Shown: piece after piece, positions 1 through 5,327 of the stretch
How the letters are laid out: every line of letters starts with the position of its first letter
How positions within the stretch are numbered: the first letter of the stretch is position 1
Assembly (NCBI GenBank): GCA_030619405.1
Contig: JAUXBK010000068.1
Span: 1 to 10,924 of the forward strand
DNA from: Sedimenticola sp.
Lineage (GTDB): Bacteria; Pseudomonadota; Gammaproteobacteria; Chromatiales; Chromatiaceae
Direction of reading: 5' to 3'
DNA length: 10,924 nt
Program-made: the position numbers and the translations under genes
The notes under the pieces: model-generated
Databases searched by the model: none
The model's input: the letters and a program-made list of their open reading frames with translations, nothing else
Told to the model about the DNA's origin: nothing

Positions 1-26
1 ATAACTATCTAAATCAATAGAAGTTA

Positions 27-112
27 CGTAGGGTGCGGTGAGCTTGCGAACCGCACCGGGGGAGGCTGCCCACCCTGAGGTTGGTGCGGTTCGTTCCTCA
101 CCACACCCTACG
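27..112. repeat. REP-like inverted pair of hairpins
   Basis: Two near-identical arms face each other at 27-57 and 83-112. They match over about 30 bases, with one substitution, a 4-base difference and a one-base length change. Each arm can also fold on itself: GGTGCGGT at 32-39 pairs with ACCGCACC at 50-57. This is the architecture of a REP/BIME-type intergenic repeat. No coding sequence fits here. The element is 119 bases upstream of argJ and could cap an upstream transcript, but there is no T-tract for a classical terminator. Confidence 0.75.
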
Positions 113-182
113 GATCTTAGAGCTGCTTTATGTTCCGACTTTATCCTATATATTTCAGTGCGTTGATACCTTGAAAGGGCTG

Positions 183-215
183 TACCTAGTACCTAGTACC
201 TCGAACCTAGTACCT
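183..215. repeat. 7-bp tandem array upstream of argJ
   Basis: About 4.7 copies of a heptamer are visible: TACCTAG, TACCTAG, TACCTCG, AACCTAG, TACCT. It ends 16 bases before the argJ start. The reverse complement (CTAGGTA) is the unit of the arrays after argJ at 1441-1510, so argJ lies between inverted arrays of the same heptamer family. Confidence 0.85.
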
Positions 216-220
216 GTTTT

Positions 221-231
221 CAGGAGAAACC
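221..231 (+). promoter_or_regulatory. Ribosome binding site deciding the argJ TTG start
   Basis: AGGAG at 222-226 sits 5 bases before a TTG codon at 232. No ATG or GTG lies in frame close by that would give the ordinary ArgJ N-terminus, so this site supports TTG as the start. Confidence 0.7.
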
Positions 232-1443
232 TTGAACAACCCAGAACCCGAATTCCTCCCCGTCCCCGGCATCCGCCTGGGGGCTGCTGCCGCCGGGATC
301 AAATATGCCGACCGGGACGATCTGGTGGTGATCGAGCTGGCAGAGGGGGCGAACTGTGCAGCGGTATTCACCCGTAACGCCTTCTGCGCTGCACCGGTGG
401 TGGTGGCGCGGGAACACCTGCGGACCGTGGCGCCCAGATACCTGCTGATCAACTCCGGCAACGCCAATGCGGGGATCGGGGACGATGGGCTGCGGGCCGC
501 CCGGGAATCCTGCAGGGCGCTGGCGGCCACCCGCGGCTGTGCCATTGATCAGATCCTCCCTTTCTCCACCGGCGTAATCGGAGAGACGCTGCCGGTGAAC
601 CGGATTGCCGTGGCGGTACCGGAGGCACTCACCGCCCTGAATGACCGGGGATGGCCGGCGGCGGCCCGGGCGATCATGACCACCGATACGGTGCCCAAGC
701 TCTGCTCCAGGCAGTTCGAATACCAGGGGCAGCAGGTGACCGTCACCGGCATGGCCAAGGGGAGCGGCATGATACGGCCGGACATGGCGACCATGCTGGC
801 CTATGTGGCGACCGATGCCCGGGTGGAGCCGACGCTGCTGCAGGCCTGCCTGGAGCAGGCGGTGGCCCCCTCGTTCAACTCCATTACCGTGGATGGTGAC
901 ACCTCCACCAACGATGCCTGCGTATTGATGGCATCCGGTGTCAGCCCCTGCCCGCCGGTCACCGACCGGGAGTCGGAACTGTTCCGGAACCTTTGCGCTA
1001 CGGTGCAGGCGGTCTGCATGGAACTGGCCCGGGCCATCGTGAAAGACGGCGAAGGGGCGACCAAACTGGTGGAGATCCGGGTGGACCAGGCAGCCACCCT
1101 GGAGGAGGCGCGCAGGGTGGCCTACACCATCGCCCACTCTCCCCTCGTCAAGACCGCCCTGTTCGCCTCCGACCCCAACTGGGGGCGTATCCTGGCGGCG
1201 GTGGGCCGGGCCGGCGTCGAAGGGCTGGCCGTAGAGCGGGTCGAGATCTGGCTCGACGGCGTCTGCATCGTCCGGGATGGTGGTCGGGCGGCAGATTACA
1301 CCGAAGCGGCCGGGCAGTCGGTGATGGAGCAGGACACCTTCACCATCCGGGTGACCCTCGGCCGAGGCGACTTGAGCACCCGGATACTCACCTGCGATCT
1401 CTCATATGACTATGTCAGGGTCAATGCGGAATACAGGTCCTAG
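232..1443 (+). CDS. argJ: Bifunctional glutamate N-acetyltransferase / amino-acid acetyltransferase ArgJ
   Basis: ArgJ moves the acetyl group from N-acetylornithine to glutamate, closing the cyclic arginine pathway in the cytoplasm; some family members also acetylate glutamate from acetyl-CoA. The 403 residues match the usual family length. NSGNANA at 74-80 is the conserved early motif. STGVIGE at 112-118 carries the Thr-Gly pair that forms the oxyanion hole. The autoproteolysis site lies in IRPDMATML, and Thr187 should become the N-terminal nucleophile of the beta chain. SDPNWGRIL is near residue 320, and the protein ends VNAEYRS, as is typical. The TTG start is chosen from the AGGAG at 222-226. 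The gene is alone on this strand, and its TAG stop lies in the first unit of a heptamer repeat array. Bifunctionality cannot be read from sequence alone. Confidence 0.97.
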   Translation: MNNPEPEFLPVPGIRLGAAAAGIKYADRDDLVVIELAEGANCAAVFTRNAFCAAPVVVAREHLRTVAPRYLLINSGNANAGIGDDGLRAARESCRALAATRGCAIDQILPFSTGVIGETLPVNRIAVAVPEALTALNDRGWPAAARAIMTTDTVPKLCSRQFEYQGQQVTVTGMAKGSGMIRPDMATMLAYVATDARVEPTLLQACLEQAVAPSFNSITVDGDTSTNDACVLMASGVSPCPPVTDRESELFRNLCATVQAVCMELARAIVKDGEGATKLVEIRVDQAATLEEARRVAYTIAHSPLVKTALFASDPNWGRILAAVGRAGVEGLAVERVEIWLDGVCIVRDGGRAADYTEAAGQSVMEQDTFTIRVTLGRGDLSTRILTCDLSYDYVRVNAEYRS

Positions 1444-1510
1444 GTACGAGGTACGAGGTACGAGGTACGAGGAAAATATAGGTCCGAGGACCGAGGTACT
1501 AGGTACTAGG
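1441..1510. repeat. 7-bp tandem arrays covering the argJ stop
   Basis: From 1443 there are 4.3 copies of GGTACGA (1443-1472), then an 8-base A/T-rich break, then four degenerate units GGTCCGA, GGACCGA, GGTACTA, GGTACTA (1481-1510). The argJ TAG stop (1441-1443) belongs to a CTAGGTA-type unit at the array edge. Units switch between GAGGTA and TAGGTA forms; the TAG form puts a stop codon into each reading frame. Confidence 0.9.
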
Positions 1511-1528
1511 AAAACCTCCTTTTTTGAT

Positions 1529-1551
1529 CCCCTCTCCCAGTGGGAGAGGGG
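1529..1551. repeat. Hairpin repeat CCCCTCTCCC/GGGAGAGGGG, copy 1
   Basis: A perfect 10-bp inverted repeat with a 3-base loop (AGT). Identical arms with a different loop recur at 4805-4827, so this is a dispersed repeat. It lies 85 bases past the argJ stop, but a T-rich run precedes it rather than follows it, so it is not a clear terminator for argJ. Confidence 0.8.
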
Positions 1552-1605
1552 ACCCGTTGTTGAAGGTTTAGTTGGTAATTCAGGTTTCTCACGCTGCCGT
1601 GTGGC

Positions 1606-1628
1606 GTTCCTACGCAGAGCGTGGGAAC
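1606..1628. repeat. REP-like hairpin
   Basis: GTTCC at 1606-1610 and the following bases pair with GGGAAC at 1623-1628 around CGCAGAGCG, forming an imperfect hairpin (GTTCCTACG against CGTGGGAAC). The sequence type (GTTCCCACGCTCTGCG on the reverse strand) resembles dispersed bacterial intergenic palindromes. Outer segments AGGTTTCTC (1582-1590) and GAGAAAACCT (1629-1638) are also nearly complementary and extend the stem. Confidence 0.65.
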
Positions 1629-1670
1629 GAGAAAACCTCCGCTCCGCTGTCCTATCTTTTTCCTAGTACC

Positions 1671-1813
1671 TAGTACAGCAAACGCTAAGTTCCTGCGAAC
1701 ATAATGTAGGTTGGGTTAGGCGCGCATCTCACTGATATTTCAGGTTATCACATACATATGAGCGCGCCGTAACCTGACACCCTGATACCTCGTACTTAAT
1801 ATTTGCTGTACTA
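1671..1813. mobile_element. Miniature inverted-repeat element, about 143 bp, non-coding
   Basis: The ends are a perfect 12-bp inverted repeat: TAGTACAGCAAA at 1671-1682 and TTTGCTGTACTA at 1802-1813. Similarity continues inward after three mismatches (TAAGT). An inner pair, GGTTAGGCGCGC at 1714-1725 and GCGCGCCGTAACC at 1762-1774, extends the folded structure. GTACC flanks both ends (1666-1670 and 1814-1818) and could be a 5-bp target duplication, but GTACC is also part of the local heptamer, so this is ambiguous. No open reading frame is present, so any movement would need a transposase supplied elsewhere. Confidence 0.6.
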
Positions 1814-1846
1814 GTACCGTCAGGTTTCTCCTCTGGCAAAGCAGGG

Positions 1847-2383
1847 TCAGGGACCGGTCAGCTTCAGGTCGCTGATATCGGGCAGAGGTTCCGGTTCGAC
1901 CGGTCTGGCGCACTCTTCCAGGGAGCCGCTGTTGGGTGGGTAGAGGGAGAGATCCCCGGTGTCTATCGACAGCATTGGCGGCGGCGCGGACTCGTCTATG
2001 GTGGCGCCGGCAGGGGAGAGCGCCAGATCACTGACGTCAGGAAGCGTGGCGGGGACAACGGTGGGTGCGCAGTCGGCCAGGCTTCCGCTCCTGGGCGGCA
2101 ACAGGGAGAGGGTGCCGGACGGCTGCTCCGGGTTTTCTTCCATCGCAGGCTGTTGCGCCGGTCGGATCTCCACCAGCGCCCCGGCGTTGCGAAAGGCGAC
2201 CCGGAATTTGACCGCGGTATCCTGGTTCACCCCGCGCTTTACCCGAACCGGGTTTCCGGAGAACAACTGTTCCAGGGTCGCCCCCCGCGCACCGAATATT
2301 TTTCCGATGTTTTGCTTTACCTGGTCCGGTTGCCGGCCGTCGATCAACTGACCGGTGAAATAGATGTCGTAGCGTTCTGACAT
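1847..2383 (-). CDS. Hypothetical protein with an N-terminal domain and a duplicated 34-residue C-terminal repeat
   Basis: I do not recognise a named family. Residues 1-75 look like a compact folded domain (YDIYFTGQLIDGR, then FSGNPVRVKRG and AGALVEIRP). This N-terminal pattern reminds me of uncharacterised gammaproteobacterial proteins, but I cannot name the domain. After a linker, two related segments follow: 90-123 (starting TLSLLPPRSGSLADCAP) and 143-176 (starting DLSLYPPNSGSLEECAR). Both end in LPD(V/I)SDL(A/K)L, and they are 53 residues apart. Each repeat holds one cysteine (Cys105 and Cys158) in the same place. The tail is acidic and proline-rich. There is no signal peptide or membrane helix. 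The ATG at 2383 has no clear ribosome binding site. It is the last gene of the minus-strand cluster, 55 bases after the thioredoxin-like gene. Acting as a scaffold or binding platform is a guess. Confidence 0.75.
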   Translation of the reverse strand: MSERYDIYFTGQLIDGRQPDQVKQNIGKIFGARGATLEQLFSGNPVRVKRGVNQDTAVKFRVAFRNAGALVEIRPAQQPAMEENPEQPSGTLSLLPPRSGSLADCAPTVVPATLPDVSDLALSPAGATIDESAPPPMLSIDTGDLSLYPPNSGSLEECARPVEPEPLPDISDLKLTGP

Positions 2384-2438
2384 GGGCTAATACCGTTTTA
2401 TCTCTTGAGGGTGTGTCGGTGGCATACAGGGCGGGCTA

Positions 2439-2888
2439 TCACCTCCTCTTCCGCAGCCGGTCGATCGCCTGCCGGATCGACTGATCCACATAGAAGAAAT
2501 ACATCTCAGGTGTCTGTATGCCGACCATCTTCTCGGTCAGTTCACGGCCGTCCGGATCCAGGAACAGCAGAGTAGGCGTCATCCGGACGCCATAGCGCCG
2601 GGCGAACGCCTTACCACTCACCGGATTTCCAGAGAAATCCTTCAGCTTGTATCCGGGGTCGATGAAGAGCTCCCGGATCAGCAGTTCACCGCGGTGGTCA
2701 CCCGCTTTTATCATGGGGCGGAGGATGTCGCGCTTGATCTGGTGACAGAAAGGGCACTCCTGCTGGGAGATCAGCAGCAGTATCGGACTCTGTTCCCGGT
2801 TCGCCTGTGCGCCATCGGTTGCGAGGTCCACCGCCTCCGGGAGTTGTCGGGCTGCTGCCCCGACCGGTTGTTTTCGTGAGTCAGACAC
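2439..2888 (-). CDS. Thioredoxin-fold protein with CPFC motif (SoxW/thioredoxin-like family)
   Basis: The 149 residues form one thioredoxin-like domain. The strand ILLLIS (36-41) leads to QECPFCHQ, with Cys45 and Cys48 as the redox pair at the start of a helix. The cis-proline is Pro105 in RMTPTLLFLD, followed by DGRELTEKMVGI, typical of the family. Relatives I know of (SoxW-like or DsbD-C-domain-like thioredoxins) are usually exported, but no signal peptide is present here, so a cytoplasmic reductase or disulfide carrier is more likely. The GTG at 2888 is the only plausible start, as this frame has a stop at 2901-2903. It begins 12 bases after the preceding gene's TGA and has no good ribosome binding site. 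An out-of-frame ATG at 2904 overlaps that TGA and would encode only 7 residues. Substrate unknown. Confidence 0.85.
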   Translation of the reverse strand: MSDSRKQPVGAAARQLPEAVDLATDGAQANREQSPILLLISQQECPFCHQIKRDILRPMIKAGDHRGELLIRELFIDPGYKLKDFSGNPVSGKAFARRYGVRMTPTLLFLDPDGRELTEKMVGIQTPEMYFFYVDQSIRQAIDRLRKRR

Positions 2889-2900
2889 GTTTGGAAGTTT

Positions 2901-3443
2901 TCATGCGGGTGGTGTCGTTCCCGTCAACAGGTACCGGATGTCGCTCATGGCCGTGTACTGCCGCAGGTCGATCCCGGCCGCCCGGAAGTTCATGGCATCC
3001 GGGTAGCCACTGGCCCCGCTGGCGGCCTGTTCCGCTTTTTCGCACCAGTTCCTGATTTCATCGGCCTTTCTTTCCTGATCTTCAGCATTCAGGGTATTCA
3101 TCGCACGGCCCAACACCCCCATGAAGCCATTGCGTGACACGGCGGCGTGGACCCGGGCCACCTCCGGCCAGTAACCATCGAGCAGCGCCTGGGCCAGCGC
3201 CTCTGCGTACTCCTCCAGCAGGCTGGTGCGGGTCTGTCCGGAGAAGTCCCGGATGATTGCTTGAATCCGTTCATAAGTCGACGTGTGGGCACCCGTGCCC
3301 GCATGGCGGGTGATGAACCCTGACAGGGCGACCAGGGTGGCGTGTTTGCGTCCGATGTTACCCGAGCTGCGGGTCACCTCCCGGCAGAACTGCGTAATGC
3401 TCTCCGGTGTCACCCGCAGCTGGATGTCCTGTTCCTGTTTCAT
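2901..3443 (-). CDS. Hypothetical helical protein, translationally coupled to the radical SAM gene
   Basis: I do not recognise this 180-residue protein. It looks soluble and mainly alpha-helical, with many alternating charged and hydrophobic stretches (for example YAEALAQALLDGYWPEVARV and AEDQERKADEIRNWCEKAEQ), no signal peptide and no membrane helix. There is no metal-binding cluster; cysteines are sparse. The frame is open to an ATG at 3470, but the ATG at 3443 is preferred because it overlaps the upstream TGA as ATGA, the usual sign of coupled translation. The longer form would add nine residues and overlap the upstream gene by 31 bases. Close coupling suggests the product works with, or is made in proportion to, the radical SAM protein; a partner or substrate-presenting role is inference only. 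Confidence 0.8.
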   Translation of the reverse strand: MKQEQDIQLRVTPESITQFCREVTRSSGNIGRKHATLVALSGFITRHAGTGAHTSTYERIQAIIRDFSGQTRTSLLEEYAEALAQALLDGYWPEVARVHAAVSRNGFMGVLGRAMNTLNAEDQERKADEIRNWCEKAEQAASGASGYPDAMNFRAAGIDLRQYTAMSDIRYLLTGTTPPA

Positions 3444-4735
3444 GCTGTTTCGATCACTGTCCGCCGGCATCGCTGTATTTTACTCAGATAACGCTGCTTC
3501 ATCACCTGCTCGAAGGCATCGTTGGATGGGTACTCGAAGCCGAACACCGGTCTCCAGAAGCGCTGATTCTCCATGCAGAGGTAGAAAAACACCTGCTCTT
3601 TCCAGGCGCTGGAAAAACTGTCATAGGCGTGGGAGAAGAGGGCCAGTTTGAGCTCGTCCGGGTAGGAAAGTTTGCCGTCTGTCTCCACCAGCGGCAGTTT
3701 GAGGATCTGGCTGCGGTTACCCTGTTTCCGGATCTTGCGGATCACCGGTCGGGTGAAGGTCAGGGTGCCGAGGGAGATCATGGCCACCTGCTCCGGGCTG
3801 AACCCGCACTGAACCTCATCGAACAGTGCACTGTAATCCGCCTGCCAGCCTGCGTAGTGAATCATGGGGTGAAAGTGAAACCCGATGATGGCGCCCCGGT
3901 CGGCCAGCTGTCGGGCGGCGTCGATCCGCTGTTCGAGAGATGCGGTACCATGCTCCTCGTGGTCTATGACCGGCTGCGGGTTGAGGGACCAGGTAAAGAG
4001 CATGTTGGCCGGCAGCTGCTGCTTCAGCAGGTGGCGGGTGTTGGCCGACTTGGTCTTGAACTCCAGGATTACGTTGGGATGGCGCTCGGCGAAACGGGTC
4101 AGGGTGTCGAGCAGGCCATGACTGTTGCCCCACATCAGCGAGTCGGACGACTGGCCGGTGCCAATGTGGTAAATCTGCGTCGGGTCGATTGGCAGCGCGG
4201 CCAGTTTCTCCTCCAGCCGCCGGTCGAAGAAGACCCGGTTGCCATCGAAGAAGGATTGGATGCTGCAGTAAGAGCAGCCGTAACCGCAATTGTCCACGGC
4301 ATCCAGGGTAAGCAGGTTGCAGCAACGGGTTTTCGGTGATGCCACCGGACAGAAACCGAGACCAAGTTCCCCTTTTTCCCGGGTCAGCACTTTCGCCTTG
4401 ACCGGTTGCCTGGGTTCCAGGGGAACGGGGGGATAGCGGTTGGGGGCTTCTCGCAACGCCTCCCAGCGGTCTCTGAGTGCTTTCAACAGCTGTTTTTTTC
4501 CGGTTTTGTCTGGGGTGGCAGAAAAGTTGGCCGGCCACAACTCAGAGATGTCGCCCTGTCGCCACATTTCGAGATCGAGTGCGATCTCGCTCACCAGCCG
4601 TAACTCCTGCAGGGTAAACCGGTGCAGGATGGCTCGTTCGCGAACGAAACAGCGGCCGGAAGCGGGCAGTCTCGGGTAGAGGGTCTGAGCGGCGATCTGC
4701 TCGAACTTCGAAGGGTAGTCTGGATGACGGGGCAT
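3440..4735 (-). CDS. Radical SAM protein of the spore photoproduct lyase-like family
   Basis: The 431 residues contain a radical SAM core with the CX3CX2C cluster motif at Cys150, Cys154 and Cys157 (DNCGYGCSYCSIQSFF), which holds the [4Fe-4S] centre that cleaves S-adenosylmethionine. Flanking motifs fit spore photoproduct lyase relatives: EFKTKSAN (225-232), FTWSLNPQ (247-254) and IGFHFHPMIHYAGW (284-297). In true spore photoproduct lyase a cysteine about 44 residues after the cluster motif donates hydrogen. The corresponding stretch here (IGTGQSSDSL, 191-200) has no cysteine, so the reaction may differ. The first 120 residues are an added helical region. The ATG at 4735 has only a weak upstream ribosome binding site. 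First gene of a four-gene cluster. The organism type does not make spores, so DNA spore-lesion repair is unlikely; the true substrate is unknown. Confidence 0.88.
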   Translation of the reverse strand: MPRHPDYPSKFEQIAAQTLYPRLPASGRCFVRERAILHRFTLQELRLVSEIALDLEMWRQGDISELWPANFSATPDKTGKKQLLKALRDRWEALREAPNRYPPVPLEPRQPVKAKVLTREKGELGLGFCPVASPKTRCCNLLTLDAVDNCGYGCSYCSIQSFFDGNRVFFDRRLEEKLAALPIDPTQIYHIGTGQSSDSLMWGNSHGLLDTLTRFAERHPNVILEFKTKSANTRHLLKQQLPANMLFTWSLNPQPVIDHEEHGTASLEQRIDAARQLADRGAIIGFHFHPMIHYAGWQADYSALFDEVQCGFSPEQVAMISLGTLTFTRPVIRKIRKQGNRSQILKLPLVETDGKLSYPDELKLALFSHAYDSFSSAWKEQVFFYLCMENQRFWRPVFGFEYPSNDAFEQVMKQRYLSKIQRCRRTVIETA

Positions 4736-4769
4736 CTGTTACTCGGTAGAACGGTAGAATCCGGTGGCA

Positions 4770-4865
4770 GGTGAATGGTAACCGTTCAGCCCCCCTCCTA
4801 AAATCCCCTCTCCCTCAGGGAGAGGGGTTCAAAACGGCCGGGGGAGTGAACGGTTACGGTGAATG
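4770..4865. mobile_element. 80-bp palindromic element with 8-bp flanking direct repeat
   Basis: Perfect 11-bp terminal inverted repeats, GTAACCGTTCA at 4778-4788 and TGAACGGTTAC at 4847-4857, enclose a C-rich and G-rich interior with a central hairpin at 4805-4827. Immediately outside, GGTGAATG occurs at 4770-4777 and again at 4858-4865, as expected for a target duplication. The whole unit can fold into one long imperfect hairpin. It has no coding capacity, so it would be a non-autonomous miniature element. It sits 34 bases upstream of the radical SAM gene and 89 bases upstream of the small membrane gene, inside their shared promoter region. Confidence 0.75.
4805..4827. repeat. Hairpin repeat CCCCTCTCCC/GGGAGAGGGG, copy 2
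   Basis: A perfect 10-bp inverted repeat with loop TCA. The arms are identical to those at 1529-1551. It forms the centre of the palindromic element at 4778-4857, whereas the other copy lacks those flanking ends. Confidence 0.85.
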
Positions 4866-4954
4866 AGCACCGACCGGGTCAGACGGAGAGAGATTAACAC
4901 GGTTGGCCCATGTCTCAGTATTAGGGTACCCTTGGTTTCCCTTCCTCGATTCCA

Positions 4955-5221
4955 ATGGAAAGCTTCGTGGCCCAACGTAAAACCGGACAGAAAATCTCTT
5001 TCGCGATCGGCATGATCAGTTATCTGGCGGCGGTGGCCGCCCTGGCGGCCGTTGCGTATTATGGCTCTATCCTGGGTTCCGAACACCCGATCGTGGCGAG
5101 TCTGGCTGCTTCGGTGGTGTTCTTCATCGGTACGGGCGTAGTGCTGCATGTGATGGGGACCGTGAGTCTGCCTGATCTGAGGCCCGGCAGGCCCGGACAT
5201 CAGGGTGACGATATCACTTAG
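4955..5221 (+). CDS. Small two-helix inner-membrane protein
   Basis: An 88-residue protein of unknown function. Two hydrophobic segments are visible, about residues 15-37 (ISFAIGMISYLAAVAALAAV region) and 46-68 (IVASLAASVVFFIGTGVVL region), joined by a short loop, with a basic N-terminus and a polar, Gly/Pro-rich tail. Basic residues before the first helix suggest both ends face the cytoplasm. Start choice is open: the ATG at 4955 has no ribosome binding site, while an in-frame GTG at 4967 is preceded by GGAAAG at 4957-4962 and would give MAQRKTGQK. The TAG stop is the first three bases of a repeat (5219-5233) that recurs at 10810. It is followed by fimV 106 bases on, but I see no functional link. 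Real-gene evidence rests on the clean membrane topology and codon use. Confidence 0.7.
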   Translation: MESFVAQRKTGQKISFAIGMISYLAAVAALAAVAYYGSILGSEHPIVASLAASVVFFIGTGVVLHVMGTVSLPDLRPGRPGHQGDDIT

Positions 5222-5241
5222 GAGCCTGTCCGACAGGCGCC
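5219..5241. repeat. Short palindromic repeat, relative of the element end at 10810
   Basis: The 15 bases at 5219-5233 (TAGGAGCCTGTCCGA) match 10810-10824 with one difference. Here they form a compact near-palindrome, GGAGCCTGTC against GACAGGCGCC (9 of 10). This could act as a weak terminator stem after the small membrane gene, but no T-tract follows. It may be a remnant of the larger element seen at the right end of the window. Confidence 0.55.
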
Positions 5242-5327
5242 TGGATCCTGTAGGTGGTCGTGCGTATAGCGTCAAACAGTTGCAGGTGTCTGTTTAAAGC
5301 ATGGGCGTGCTCGCACTGGATATTCAG

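Noticed and set aside
183..1510. Heptamer arrays as a CRISPR
   Set aside because: The 7-bp units are directly tandem without unique spacers, and no cas genes are present.
1406..1666. Open frame of 86 codons reading through the heptamer array
   Set aside because: It overlaps the argJ end and encodes repeat-derived peptides such as RYEVRGTRYE; the frame is a product of the array.
3407..4339. Long plus-strand open frame opposite the radical SAM gene
   Set aside because: It is antisense to a gene with clear catalytic motifs and shows no recognisable protein pattern.
5274..5295. AAACAG/CTGTTT inverted repeat before fimV as an operator
   Set aside because: Arms of only 6 bp with no recognised regulator motif; chance occurrence is likely.
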